Assembly (NCBI RefSeq): GCF_014203545.1
Contig: NZ_JACHJG010000005.1
Span: 1 to 64,000 of the forward strand
DNA: 64,000 bases
Source of the DNA: Streptomyces netropsis
GTDB lineage: Bacteria; Actinomycetota; Actinomycetes; Streptomycetales; Streptomycetaceae
Reading direction: 5' to 3'
The stretch's first letter is position 1; each line of letters starts with the position of its first letter. A program made the translations under genes and the position numbers. The notes below the pieces were generated by a model, which made no database searches, had not been told where the DNA came from, and saw only the letters and a program-made list of their open reading frames with translations. Shown here one piece after another: positions 48,795 through 57,995 of the stretch.

Positions 48795-49517
48795 TCAGTC
48801 GCCCCCGCCGCCGCCTCCGCCGTCGCCTCCACCCCCGCCGTCGCCCCCGCTGTCACCGCCACCGTCGCCGCCGCCGAAGCCCCCGGAACCGCTGGACTTG
48901 TCGGCCTGTATGTTGCGGCGCACCGCCTTGGCCGTCCACGAATGGTCCAGGATGTCCCGCATGGCCGAGCGTTGGTGCCGTGCGCCCCAGCCGGGGTAGA
49001 GGACACCGCCGACGCCTATGGCGAACACCAGGGCGGTGAGCGCCCGGGAGCGCGGGTCGGGCCAGCCGGCCGTCCGCGCCGCCTCGAAGCGCCGCCGGGT
49101 CTCGGCCGTCAGGTCGACCGGCCCGACGGGATACCTCGTGTACGGGAAGATGCCGAGGGCCCGCCGCCGCTCCGCGCGCAGGGCCCGCCGCTCCACCAGC
49201 CCCGTGAGCCAGGGCTCCTCCACGTGCCGGGCAGCGCTCCGCACCCAGCGGTGTGTCTTCGGCGCCTTGGAGCCGGGCGCGCCCAGGCTCCGGAGGGCCC
49301 CGGCCAGCCGCCGGTCCTCCGGCGGCACCCGCTGGAGCACGACCGGGCGGCCGCGCTCCTCCATGACGTGCCCGCTCAGCTGCAGTTCGGCCAGTACGGC
49401 CCCGGCCAGGCCGTACTCCAGGTAGCGGGCGCTGCAGAGCCTGTTGCCCTTTTCCGGGTGGCGGGCGAGAAGCAGCAGCTCTTCCGGCAGCGTGAGGGGC
49501 GGCGTGCCGTGGTTCAT
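48795..49517 (-). CDS. GPP34 (GOLPH3/VPS74-like) membrane-associated protein
   Basis: This 240-residue protein starts with the GPP34-type segment LPEELLLLARHPEKGNRL and LEYGLAGAVLAELQLSGHV. After the helical domain there is a hydrophobic stretch (about 178-195) and an almost pure Gly/Asp tail of about 30 residues. Eukaryotic members bind phosphoinositides; bacterial roles are not settled. ATG 49517 overlaps the fumarylacetoacetase stop by four bases, so the two are co-translated. Confidence 0.75.
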   Translation of the reverse strand: MNHGTPPLTLPEELLLLARHPEKGNRLCSARYLEYGLAGAVLAELQLSGHVMEERGRPVVLQRVPPEDRRLAGALRSLGAPGSKAPKTHRWVRSAARHVEEPWLTGLVERRALRAERRRALGIFPYTRYPVGPVDLTAETRRRFEAARTAGWPDPRSRALTALVFAIGVGGVLYPGWGARHQRSAMRDILDHSWTAKAVRRNIQADKSSGSGGFGGGDGGGDSGGDGGGGGDGGGGGGGD

Positions 49518-50698
49518 GGCGTGGTCGTACCGCGCGCGGGGACGATACGGCCGGTGACCTCGCCGAGCCCGATCCGGGCGCCGTCCGGACCCGGCGCCCA
49601 GGCGGTCAGGGTGACCTCGTCGCCGTCCGCCAGGTACGGGCCCTTGCCCTCGGTGAGTTCGAGGAGGCAGCCGCGCTGGTCGGGCTCGGGGCCGCTGACC
49701 GTGCCGGAGGCGAAGAAGTCGCCCGTGCGCAACGAGGCGCCGTTGACGGTCATATGGGCCAGCTGCTGGGCCGCCGTCCAGTACATGGCGGCGAACGGCG
49801 GCCGGGCGACGGTCTCGCCGTTGATGCGCACCTCGATGCGCAGGTCGATGCCGCCCGGCTCGCTGTCGGCGTCGTCGAGGTAGGGCAGCAGCGGGTGGGT
49901 GCGCTCCGGCGGCGCGGTGCGGGCGTCGTCGAAGGCGTCGAGCGGGGTGATCCACGCGGAGACGGAGGTCGCGAATGACTTGCCGAGGAACGGGCCGAGC
50001 GGCACGTACTCCCAGGCCTGGATGTCGCGCGCCGACCAGTCGTTGACGAGGCAGACGCCGAAGACGTGCTCGCGGAAGTCGTCGAGGCCGACCGGGGTGT
50101 TCTCCGGTGCCGGGGTGCCGACGACGAAGCCCACCTCGGCCTCGATGTCGAGCCGCACGGACGGTCCGAAGACGGGGGTGGCGTCGGCGGGGGTCTTGCG
50201 CTGGCCCTGGGGGCGCACGACGTCGGTGCCGGAGACCACGATCGTCCCGGCGCGGCCGTGGTAGCCGATGGGCAGGTGCTTCCAGTTGGGCGTGAGCGCC
50301 TCGCCGTCGGGCCGGAAGATCCGGCCGACGTTGGTGGCGTGGTGCTCGCTCGCGTAGAAGTCGACGTAGTCGGCGACCTCGAAGGGCAGCCGCAGCGTCA
50401 CCTCGGCGAGCGGGTGGAAGTGCGGCCCGGTGAGCCAGCCGCGGACCTCGGCGCGCACGGCCTGCCACACGGGGCGCCCGGCGGCCAGCAAGGGGTTGAG
50501 CGTCGGCTGGTCCAGCAGCGCGGCGTGCGCGGAGCCGTGGGCGGCCGCCGCGGCCGCCGCGTCGAGCACGAAGTCGCCGTAACGGACACCGACCCGGGGG
50601 TGGTCCGGGGCGTCGGGCGTCGTGAACACGCCGTAGGGGAGGGTGGCCGCGCCGAAGGGGTCGCCTTCGGACAGTTCGCGGGGGCGGTGCTCGGGCAT
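49514..50698 (-). CDS. fahA: Fumarylacetoacetase
   Basis: This 394-residue enzyme makes the last cut of tyrosine/homogentisate degradation, fumarylacetoacetate to fumarate and acetoacetate. Landmarks are VGVRYGDFVLDAAA, DFYASEHHATNVGRIFRP (catalytic Asp/His), IGYHGRAGTIVVSG, and the metal ligands in EVGFVVG and VNDWSARDIQAWEYVPLGPF. The length matches family norms. The coupled GPP34 gene downstream is not an obvious pathway partner. Confidence 0.93.
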   Translation of the reverse strand: MPEHRPRELSEGDPFGAATLPYGVFTTPDAPDHPRVGVRYGDFVLDAAAAAAAHGSAHAALLDQPTLNPLLAAGRPVWQAVRAEVRGWLTGPHFHPLAEVTLRLPFEVADYVDFYASEHHATNVGRIFRPDGEALTPNWKHLPIGYHGRAGTIVVSGTDVVRPQGQRKTPADATPVFGPSVRLDIEAEVGFVVGTPAPENTPVGLDDFREHVFGVCLVNDWSARDIQAWEYVPLGPFLGKSFATSVSAWITPLDAFDDARTAPPERTHPLLPYLDDADSEPGGIDLRIEVRINGETVARPPFAAMYWTAAQQLAHMTVNGASLRTGDFFASGTVSGPEPDQRGCLLELTEGKGPYLADGDEVTLTAWAPGPDGARIGLGEVTGRIVPARGTTTP

Positions 50699-50821
50699 GG
50701 GACGCTGCCTCGCTTTCTCCGGGACGCTCCTGGAGGCCGGTGGGAACTGGGCACCACATTACGTGCTGGCCGCCGCGCGGGGCCTGCCCGGCGGTTCTTC
50801 GGCTGCGGGCCGTCTTTGCCG

Positions 50822-50931
50822 CCTGCGGCGGCGGGCGCCCTGCGGGCGCGTCCTCAATCGCCGGACGGGCTGAAATCAGCCTGTCCGGCGATTGAGGACA
50901 CAGCGCAGCAGCCCGTCCGGCGATTGAGGAC
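50822..50931. repeat. Composite palindromic intergenic repeat, copy A
   Basis: A 24-bp hairpin with one mismatch (50850-50873 with 50876-50899; GTCCTCAATCGCCGG in the first arm) is preceded by the GC-rich tail (GCGGGCGCCCTGCGGGCGC) and followed by a further half unit at 50910-50931 ending CCGGCGATTGAGGAC. It is inverted relative to copies B and C. The surrounding gap 50699-51079 holds no gene. Confidence 0.85.
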
Positions 50932-51079
50932 ACCGCCGCGCAGCGGTGGTGCGGACGATACGCCCCCCTGCCGCGTATCTGTTCGGGCACCACTACCCAC
51001 AAGGGTCGAACGGCTGCGCAAGCGCTGCTCGCGCGCCGCCCGAACGCCCGCCAAAGAGCTGGCAATGTCCCGGATTTCC

Positions 51080-51109
51080 TTGCTGGAGGCGGCAGTTCCG
51101 AAGTAGCGT
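51080..51109 (+). promoter_or_regulatory. Promoter of the ATP-grasp/flavoprotein pair
   Basis: TTGCTG (51080-51085), 18 bases, then TAGCGT (51104-51109) fit the vegetative consensus. Transcription would begin near 51116, which excludes a GTG at 51113 as the start codon of the next gene. Confidence 0.5.
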
Positions 51110-51163
51110 CCTGTGTCGAGTCACACACAGTGGGGGGCCGCTGCGGGTGAGTGGCCGAGGGGG

Positions 51164-52426
51164 GTGCTGGTGGCGAGCAGGAGCACGCCCATCGCGGCGG
51201 ACCGGTCGGTGCCCGGGCTGATTGTGAAGATCGGCGGCTATCCCCTGCACCACGGTGGCGTCGGCGCGATCCGCAGCCTCGGCCGGCTCGGGATCCCGAT
51301 GTACGCCATCACCGAGGACCGCTGGACCCCCGCCGCGCTCTCCCGCTATCTGGACCGGGCCTTCGTCTGGCCCACCACCGGCACCGAGCGCTCCGAGGAG
51401 CTGGTCGACGGGCTCCTGACGATCGGGCGGTCCATCGGACGCCCCACGGTCCTCGTGCCGACCGACGAGGAGGCGGCGGTGCTCATCGCCGAGCACGCCG
51501 AGGCGCTGTCCGGGCCGTTCCTCTTCCCGCCGGTGGACCGGGGGTTACCCCGCAGACTGGCCAGCAAACAGGGGCTGTACGAGCTGTGCGTGGAGCACGG
51601 GGTGCCCGCTCCGGCGTCGCTCTTCCCCGCCTCCTACGAGGAGATCGAGAAGTACGCGGCGACCGCCCGCTTCCCCCTGGTGGCCAAGAACCGGGAGGCG
51701 TTCGAGCGGCGCCGGCAGCCCGCCGTGCACGGCACGACGCGGATAGGCGGCCCCCGCGAGCTGCTGGAGCTGGCGCGCGGCTGGGGGCAGGTGCCCGGGG
51801 TGATCCTCCAGGAGTACCTGCCGCGCGAGGACGCCGAGGACTGGATCGTGCACGCGTACTTCGACGCGGAGAGCGCGCCGCTCGCGATGTTCACCGGGGT
51901 CAAGGTGCGCTCCTGGCCGCCGCACGCGGGCATGACGGCCAACGCCTACGTCGTCGACAATCCCGAACTCGCCTCGATGGCGGCCCAGTTCATCAAGCAG
52001 ATCGGCTTCAGCGGCATCATCGACCTGGACTGGCGCTACGACCGCCGCGACGGCCGCTACAAACTCCTGGACTTCAACCCCCGCATGGGCGCGCAGTTCC
52101 GCCTCTTCGAGAGCGCGGCGGGCATCGACGTCGTCCGCGCCCAGCACCTGGACCTCACCGGCCGTGAGGTCCCCGAGGGGGAGCAGCGCGCGGGCCGTCG
52201 CTTCGTCGTGGAGAACATCGACCTGCCCGCGCTCGCCGCCTACCGCCGCAGCGGCTACACCACCCCCCACGCACCGGCCCGGGCGAGCGGCACCGAGCTG
52301 GCCTGGGCCGCGGCGGACGACATGAAGCCGTTCTTCACCATGCTCGCCCGGTTCGTGCGACCGGGCGTGCGGCATCTGTGGCAGCTGTGGCGATCCCGTC
52401 GCCGTGCCGCTGCCGTCGTCGAGTAA
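51164..52426 (+). CDS. ATP-grasp ligase
   Basis: This is about 420 residues with an ATP-grasp fold: a Rossmann-like N-domain (VKIGGYPLHHGGVGAIRSLG), the central ATP-clamp (PLVAKNREAF) and the Mg-binding end (GIIDLDWRYDRRDGRYKLLDFNPRMGAQF). Such enzymes join a carboxylate to an amine or thiol through acyl-phosphate. The substrate is not identifiable. The start is uncertain: GTG 51164 is used, with GTG 51113 and 51209 in frame. It is probably one operon with the next gene, 18 bases downstream. Confidence 0.8.
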   Translation: MLVASRSTPIAADRSVPGLIVKIGGYPLHHGGVGAIRSLGRLGIPMYAITEDRWTPAALSRYLDRAFVWPTTGTERSEELVDGLLTIGRSIGRPTVLVPTDEEAAVLIAEHAEALSGPFLFPPVDRGLPRRLASKQGLYELCVEHGVPAPASLFPASYEEIEKYAATARFPLVAKNREAFERRRQPAVHGTTRIGGPRELLELARGWGQVPGVILQEYLPREDAEDWIVHAYFDAESAPLAMFTGVKVRSWPPHAGMTANAYVVDNPELASMAAQFIKQIGFSGIIDLDWRYDRRDGRYKLLDFNPRMGAQFRLFESAAGIDVVRAQHLDLTGREVPEGEQRAGRRFVVENIDLPALAAYRRSGYTTPHAPARASGTELAWAAADDMKPFFTMLARFVRPGVRHLWQLWRSRRRAAAVVE

Positions 52427-52444
52427 CGCCCTGGGAGGGGACTC

Positions 52445-53647
52445 GTGACACTTCCGGTAGCAGTCATCGGGGCCGGTCCGTACGGTCTGTCGACCGCCGC
52501 CCACCTGCGGGCACGCGGCATTCCCGTGCGCGTCCTCGGCTCACCGATGGTGAGCTGGCGCGCGCACATGCCCGCGGGGATGCTGCTGAAATCCACCCCC
52601 GACGCCTCCAACATCGACGCCCCGCAGCCCGGGCACACCCTCCTCGACTTCTGCCGCGAGACGGGGGAGCGGCGCTACGAATCGGACTGGGACACCATCC
52701 CGGTCGAGACCTTCGCCCGCTACGGGCTGTGGTTCCAGGAACGGCTGGCGCCGGAGCTGGAGCAGGTGCGGGTGGTCTCGGTCGACCGGCGCGGCGCCCG
52801 GCCGGGCTTCGAGCTGAAGCTCGACTCCGGGGAGCAGTTCACCGCCCGGGCCGTGGTGGTCGCCACCGGACTGAGCGGCTTCGCCCATCTGCCTCCCCAA
52901 CTGGCCGCCGCCGTCCCCGACGGCCCCTCCCCGAGCGGCCCGATCTCGCACAGCTCGCAACACCGCGACTTCGCCCGCTTCGCCGGCCAGGACGTCGTCG
53001 TCGTGGGCGCCGGGCAGTCGGCGCTGGAGAGCGCGGTGCTGCTCGCCGACGCCGGGGCCGCCTCCGTGCGCGTCCTCGCCCGCACCCGGGGCGCGGTGCG
53101 CTTCGGAGCCGCACCGGACGGTCAGCCCCCGCTGCGCCCCTCGTCCCCCTTCGGGCGGGCCTGGTCGCTGTACGCGTTCTCCTACTACGGGGACGCTTTC
53201 CGCCATCTTCCGGCCCCGGCCCGCCGGTTCCTGGTGGGGCGGGTGCTGGGGCCGCTCGGCGCCTGGTGGCTGCGCGAGCGCTTCGTCGGCCGGGTGCACG
53301 TCAGCGAGGGCAAGCGGATCGCGCGGGCCCGGGTGGAGTCCGGGCGGCCGGTGCTGGCCCTCGCCGGCGAGGGCGGCGCGGCCGGTGAGCTGGCCGCCGA
53401 TCACGTCCTGGCCGCGACGGGCTACCGGGTGGACCTCGCCGCCCTGGATTTCCTGGGCCACGGCCTGCGCGCCAAGCTCGCGGTCGGCGCGGGCGGCCCG
53501 CGGCTGGGCCCCGGCTACCACTCGTCCGTGCCCGGTCTGTTCTTCACCGGGCTGCCGGCCGCCGCCAGCTACGGCCCGGTGATGCGGTTCGTCTGCGGCA
53601 CGGAATACGCCTCGCCCCGGCTGGCCAGGGCGGTGGCGGCGCTCTAG
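52445..53647 (+). CDS. FAD/NAD(P)-dependent oxidoreductase
   Basis: This 400-residue flavoprotein has GAGPYG near the N-terminus for FAD, a second dinucleotide motif VVVGAGQSALESAVLLADAG, and a C-terminal ATGYRVDL motif as in N-hydroxylating monooxygenases and related enzymes. GGGAGG precedes GTG 52445. It probably acts on the product or substrate of the adjacent ATP-grasp ligase. No siderophore genes are nearby, so a standard lysine/ornithine hydroxylase role is not supported. Confidence 0.8.
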   Translation: MTLPVAVIGAGPYGLSTAAHLRARGIPVRVLGSPMVSWRAHMPAGMLLKSTPDASNIDAPQPGHTLLDFCRETGERRYESDWDTIPVETFARYGLWFQERLAPELEQVRVVSVDRRGARPGFELKLDSGEQFTARAVVVATGLSGFAHLPPQLAAAVPDGPSPSGPISHSSQHRDFARFAGQDVVVVGAGQSALESAVLLADAGAASVRVLARTRGAVRFGAAPDGQPPLRPSSPFGRAWSLYAFSYYGDAFRHLPAPARRFLVGRVLGPLGAWWLRERFVGRVHVSEGKRIARARVESGRPVLALAGEGGAAGELAADHVLAATGYRVDLAALDFLGHGLRAKLAVGAGGPRLGPGYHSSVPGLFFTGLPAAASYGPVMRFVCGTEYASPRLARAVAAL

Positions 53648-53684
53648 GCCTGTGCGGCCGGTCTTCGCGGGTCTGCTGTGCTGT

Positions 53685-53763
53685 GTCCTCAAGCGCCGGA
53701 CGGGCTGACTGCAGCCCGTCCGGCGCTTGAGGACGCGCCCGCAGGGCGCCCGCCGCCGCAGGT
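53685..53763. repeat. Composite palindromic intergenic repeat, copy B
   Basis: A perfect 23-bp hairpin (53685-53707 with 53712-53734; GTCCTCAAGCGCCGG in the first arm, loop ACTG) is followed by the tail GCGCCCGCAGGGCGC and CCGCCGCCGCAGG. It lies 38 bases after the flavoprotein stop and may act as its terminator. Confidence 0.88.
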
Positions 53764-54092
53764 GGCAAGACGGCCCGCAGATGGCAGGACAAACCGCGGG
53801 CGCGGGGCCCGGACACAAAGGAATCGGTACTGGCCGGTCTGCCACGGGTGGCGGAGCCGGTCAGTACGTCTGTGCGGCGACAGCCGGGTGATCAAGGACA
53901 TGGCGGGGCAGACGTCGAGCTGTGTGGCGGCGGAGGCCGATGCGTGTTCCAAGGCGACGGGGGAGCCCCCGGGAGAGTGCCACCCGGGCAGGCGCCCACG
54001 GTGATCCACAGTCGACCGGATACGCTGACTTTTGGTGGAGACAGCGACACATCGACAATCCCCGTGTTCGCAGGCAGACAGGAGTACCCCTC
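53764..54092. other. Gene-free stretch before the polyprenyl synthase
   Basis: No gene is supported in these 329 bases. TACGCT at about 54020-54025 could be the -10 of the next gene's promoter. Nothing else was recognised. Confidence 0.5.
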
Positions 54093-55103
54093 GTGACCGT
54101 CGTCGGGCCTTTCGGGCTGAGCGTGCGGGACCAGGCTCTTGAAGCCGATGTCCAGGCCGGGTTGGCCGCCGTCGAGGAGGGCCTCCTGGAGGCCACCAAG
54201 AGCGGCGTGCCCTTCATCACCGAGGCCGCCCAGCACCTCGTCCGGGCCGGAGGCAAGCGGTTCCGGCCGCTGCTGGTGATGCTCGCCGCCCAGTTCGGCG
54301 ACCCGTACGCCCCGGGCATCGTGCCGTCGGCCGTCGTCGTCGAGCTGACGCACCTGGCCACGCTCTACCACGACGACGTCATGGACGAGGCCGACGTGCG
54401 CCGCGGCGTGGACAGCGCCAACGCCCGCTGGGGCAACTCCGTGGCCGTCCTGACCGGCGACTTCCTCTTCTCCCGGGCCTCGCACATCCTGGCCGACCTC
54501 GGCCCGGAGGCCGTGCGGATCCAGGCCGAGGCGTTCGAACGCCTGGTCACCGGCCAGATCCTGGAGACCGCGGGCCCGCGCGACGGTCGCAACCCCATCG
54601 AGCACTACCTCGACGTCATCGCCGGCAAGACCGGCTCGCTGATCGCCGTCGCCGGACGGTACGGCGCGATGATGTCCGGCGCCGACGAGCGCACCGTCGA
54701 GATCCTCACCCACTACGGCGAGCGGCTCGGCACGGCCTTCCAGCTCGCCGACGACGTCCTCGACATCGCCAGCGACTCCCACGAGTCGGGCAAGACCCCC
54801 GGCACCGACCTGCGCGAGGGCATCCCCACCCTGCCCGTGCTCCACCTGCGCGCGCAGGCCGCCGCCTCCGGCTCGGCCGAGGACCGCCGGCTGTGCGAAC
54901 TCCTCGACGGCGACCTCACCGACGACGCCCGGCACGCCGAGGTGCTGCGCCTGCTGCGCGCCCACCCGGCCCTGGAGCAGGCGCGCCGCGACACCATCCG
55001 CTACGCCCAGGAGGCGCGCGCGATCCTCGCGCCGCTGCCCGCATGCGACGCGAAGTCCGCGCTCGAGGACCTCTGCGACGCGGTCGTGCACCGGGCGGGC
55101 TAG
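54093..55103 (+). CDS. All-trans polyprenyl diphosphate synthase
   Basis: This 336-residue prenyltransferase has the first Asp-rich motif HDDVMDEADVRRG and a second LADDVLDIASDS, plus AGGKRFRPLLVML. It extends allylic diphosphates with isopentenyl diphosphate. Chain length cannot be read reliably, but proximity to nuo and quinone genes suggests the side chain of menaquinone. GTG 54093 follows AGGAG by ten bases; an upstream in-frame stretch is non-coding. Confidence 0.92.
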   Translation: MTVVGPFGLSVRDQALEADVQAGLAAVEEGLLEATKSGVPFITEAAQHLVRAGGKRFRPLLVMLAAQFGDPYAPGIVPSAVVVELTHLATLYHDDVMDEADVRRGVDSANARWGNSVAVLTGDFLFSRASHILADLGPEAVRIQAEAFERLVTGQILETAGPRDGRNPIEHYLDVIAGKTGSLIAVAGRYGAMMSGADERTVEILTHYGERLGTAFQLADDVLDIASDSHESGKTPGTDLREGIPTLPVLHLRAQAAASGSAEDRRLCELLDGDLTDDARHAEVLRLLRAHPALEQARRDTIRYAQEARAILAPLPACDAKSALEDLCDAVVHRAG

Positions 55104-55394
55104 CCCGTCACGCCGGGGCCCGCGCGCCCCGGCCCGCCCCTGGAGGGACCGCTCGGTCTCGGCCGATTCCCCTGTGGTGGTACGGCCCTTAAGGGGTGTC
55201 ATCCCCGAGAACTACGGGGAAGTGATCCCGTCGGCTGACGACGTCGCGTGGCCGGTTTGGTGGAATTGACAGTGTCGTTCCCCGGGGGAAACCCCGGACT
55301 CCCGCGCCACCACCGAGCGGTCGGGCCACAATGAGCCTAGGGGTGGGCGAGTGCACGACGCGTATGACCGCCGCCGACGACGGAGGTAGAGCAG

Positions 55395-56675
55395 ATGGCA
55401 CGGATCCAACCGACCCAGGGCGCCGACGACACCGGGACGCCCGGCACGGGCCGCCGCAAGGCCGCCCGATACGCGGTGCCGGTCGCGGTGGCCGGGGTCG
55501 CGGCAGCGACGATCGGGTTCGTCGTACCGGCGCTGGCGAGCACCGGAGACCCGGACCTGCCGAAGATCAGTGCGCAGGACCTGATAGCCAAGATGGCGAA
55601 GTCGGATGTGCAGCAGGCCTCCGGCACCGTCAAGATCTCCACCGACTTCGGTCTGCCGTCGCTGCCCTCGGGCCTCTCGCTCGGTGACGCCGGCAAGGGC
55701 TCGGGCGGCGGGAAGGGCGGGGACGCCGCAGACCCGCAGGCCAAGCTGACCGAGCTCCTCTCCGGTTCGCACACCCTGCGGATAGCCGCCGACGGCCCCG
55801 ACAAGCAGCGGTTCTCCATCGTCGAGCGCGCCGCCGAGTACACCGTGATCCACAACGGCGACGACCTCTGGGCGTACGACAGCGCGAGCGACTCCGCCCA
55901 CCACTCCAAGGCCCCGAAGCAGCGCGACGGCGACGGCCACGAGGTGCCGAAGGACCTGGCCGGCCTCTCGCCGCAGGAGCTGGCCAAGCGGGCCCTGGCC
56001 ACCGTGGACGACACCACCTCGGTGACCGTCGACGGCACCGCCAAGGTGGCCGGCCGGGACGCCTACCAGCTGGTGATCAAGCCGAAGGGCGGCGACTCCA
56101 CGGTCGGCGCGGTCCGGATCGCGGTCGACGCGAAGAACGGCGTGCCGCTGAAGTTCACCCTCGCTCCGAAGAGCGGCAAGGCCATCGTCGACGCGGGCTT
56201 CACCAAGGTCGACTTCGGCAAGCCCGCCGCGAAGAACTTCTCGTTCACCCCGCCGAAGGGCACCAAGGTCACCGAGGACGCCGGGAAGCCGGGCAAGGGT
56301 GACGACGCGAAGCTCAAGGGCAAGCTGCCCGGCGCCGGTGAACTGCCGGGCCTGGCCGGTCTGCCCGGTCTGGACGGCGGCTCCGACGCGTCCGGCATGA
56401 AGGTCATCGGCAAGGGCTGGTCCTCGATCGCCGAGATCAAGGGCCCCAAGGGTGCGGTCGACAAGCTGAGCGAGGACGCCAAGGGCAAGGGCAAGGCCGG
56501 CGGCGACGCGGCGGCCCTGCTGGACAGCTTCGGCAAGAAGGTCTCGGGCGACTTCGGTTCCGGCCGGGTGTTCAGCACCCGCATCGTCAACGTCCTGATG
56601 ACGGACGACGGCAGGGTCTACGCGGGCGCGGTCACCAAGGACGCGCTGGTCAAGGCCGCCGACAGCGCGAAGTAG
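55395..56675 (+). CDS. LolA-like extracytoplasmic protein
   Basis: This 426-residue protein has an N-terminal basic region, one hydrophobic signal/anchor helix (about 28-48), and a domain resembling LolA/LppX lipoprotein carriers (about 60-300; SDVQQASGTVKIST, LRIAADGPDKQRFSIVE, DLWAYDSASDSAHHSKAP, VRIAVDAKNGVPLKFTL). A Gly/Lys linker and a second small domain follow. It may bind lipid in the envelope. Downstream ABC exporter genes begin 120 bases later and may act with it. ATG 55395 has GGAGG ten bases upstream. Confidence 0.78.
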   Translation: MARIQPTQGADDTGTPGTGRRKAARYAVPVAVAGVAAATIGFVVPALASTGDPDLPKISAQDLIAKMAKSDVQQASGTVKISTDFGLPSLPSGLSLGDAGKGSGGGKGGDAADPQAKLTELLSGSHTLRIAADGPDKQRFSIVERAAEYTVIHNGDDLWAYDSASDSAHHSKAPKQRDGDGHEVPKDLAGLSPQELAKRALATVDDTTSVTVDGTAKVAGRDAYQLVIKPKGGDSTVGAVRIAVDAKNGVPLKFTLAPKSGKAIVDAGFTKVDFGKPAAKNFSFTPPKGTKVTEDAGKPGKGDDAKLKGKLPGAGELPGLAGLPGLDGGSDASGMKVIGKGWSSIAEIKGPKGAVDKLSEDAKGKGKAGGDAAALLDSFGKKVSGDFGSGRVFSTRIVNVLMTDDGRVYAGAVTKDALVKAADSAK

Positions 56676-56795
56676 GCAGGCTGCCCCTCCTGCTTGGCCC
56701 GCTCGGCCCCGCTGCCCGGCGGCACCACGGTGCCGCCGGGCAGCGGGTTCGGCAGCGGTTTGCCGTAGGGCGCGGGAACGACGAAAGGGGAACCG

Positions 56796-57995
56796 GTGGA
56801 GGAGGAGCGGATCGCCTCCGGCGGCGGTCGGATGAAAGCGCCGGGAGCACCTTCCGCGCGGCAGACCGCCGTCCGGGGCAGCGCCCCTGAGCCGCCGACG
56901 GCCGTCGGGCCGGGCGAGCCCGCCGCGCCTGCGGCCCGCACCGCGTCAGGCGCTCCCGCGCCCGCCGGTGCCGCCGTGCACGCCGAGCCGGAACCGTCCG
57001 CCGAACCCGCCGCCACGGCCCCCGCCGTCGCCGCCGTGATCGAGACGCGGGGGCTCACCAAGCGGTACCGCGGCGGCCAGCTCGCCGTCGACGGCTTGGA
57101 CCTCACCGTCCCGCGCGGCAGCGTCTTCGGCTTCCTCGGGCCCAACGGGTCCGGCAAGACCACCACCATCCGCATGCTCATGGGCCTGATCGAACCGAGC
57201 TCCGGCACGGCCCACGTCCTCGGCGAGCCCATGCCGCGCGCTGGGCGGCGGGTGCTGCCCCGGGTGGGGGCGCTCATCGAGGGCCCCGCCCTCTACGGCT
57301 TCCTCAGCGGCCGCGACAACCTCGTGCGCTACGACGCCGCCGACCCCACCGCCGACCCCCGCACCCGTGCGGCCCGGGTCGCCGCCGCGCTGGACCGGGT
57401 GGGCCTCGCCGCCGCCGCGGGCAAGAAGGCCCGCGCGTACTCCCTCGGCATGAAGCAGCGCCTCGGCCTCGCCGCGGCCCTCCTCCAGCCCCGCGAGCTG
57501 CTCGTGCTGGACGAGCCGACCAACGGCCTCGACCCGCAGGGCATGCGCGAGATCCGTACCCTCGTGCGCGAACTCGCCGCCGACGGCACCACCGTCTTCC
57601 TCTCCTCCCACCTCCTCGACGAGATCGAGCAGGTCTGCACGCACGCGGCGGTCATGGCCCAGGGGCGGCTGCTCACCCAGGGCACGGTCGGCGAGCTGGC
57701 GTCCTCCGCCCGCGGCCGGCTGGCCGTCACCACCCCCGACCCCACGGACGCCGCCCGCGTCCTCAAGGAGCACGGCGTGACCGATCTCGTGGTCCTGGAA
57801 ACGGGCGTCACGGGCGAGCTGCCCCACACCGCCCTGTCCGGCCCCGCCGACCCCGCCGGCCCCCTCGACCTCGCCGACCTCAACGCGGCCCTGGTCCGGG
57901 CGGACGTGCGGGTGCGGTCCTTCGGCATCGAACGGGCCTCGCTGGAGGACGCCTTCGTCGCGCTCACCGGGGAGGGCTTCGATGTCGCGGGCTGA
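56796..57995 (+). CDS. ABC transporter ATP-binding protein
   Basis: This 399-residue ATPase has Walker A GPNGSGKTT near 120, Q-loop, signature YSLGMKQRLGLAAAL, Walker B LLVLDEPTNGLD and H-loop SSHLLDEIEQ. It belongs to the drug/lantibiotic-type exporter group. About 80 N-terminal residues form an Ala/Pro-rich leader not usual in the family; ATG 56832 would shorten but not remove it. It overlaps the permease gene by 14 bases. Confidence 0.9.
   Translation: MEEERIASGGGRMKAPGAPSARQTAVRGSAPEPPTAVGPGEPAAPAARTASGAPAPAGAAVHAEPEPSAEPAATAPAVAAVIETRGLTKRYRGGQLAVDGLDLTVPRGSVFGFLGPNGSGKTTTIRMLMGLIEPSSGTAHVLGEPMPRAGRRVLPRVGALIEGPALYGFLSGRDNLVRYDAADPTADPRTRAARVAAALDRVGLAAAAGKKARAYSLGMKQRLGLAAALLQPRELLVLDEPTNGLDPQGMREIRTLVRELAADGTTVFLSSHLLDEIEQVCTHAAVMAQGRLLTQGTVGELASSARGRLAVTTPDPTDAARVLKEHGVTDLVVLETGVTGELPHTALSGPADPAGPLDLADLNAALVRADVRVRSFGIERASLEDAFVALTGEGFDVAG

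Noticed and set aside
52445..53647. Siderophore N-hydroxylase
   Set aside because: FAD and NAD(P) motifs fit the superfamily, but no siderophore synthetase, transporter or iron box is nearby.
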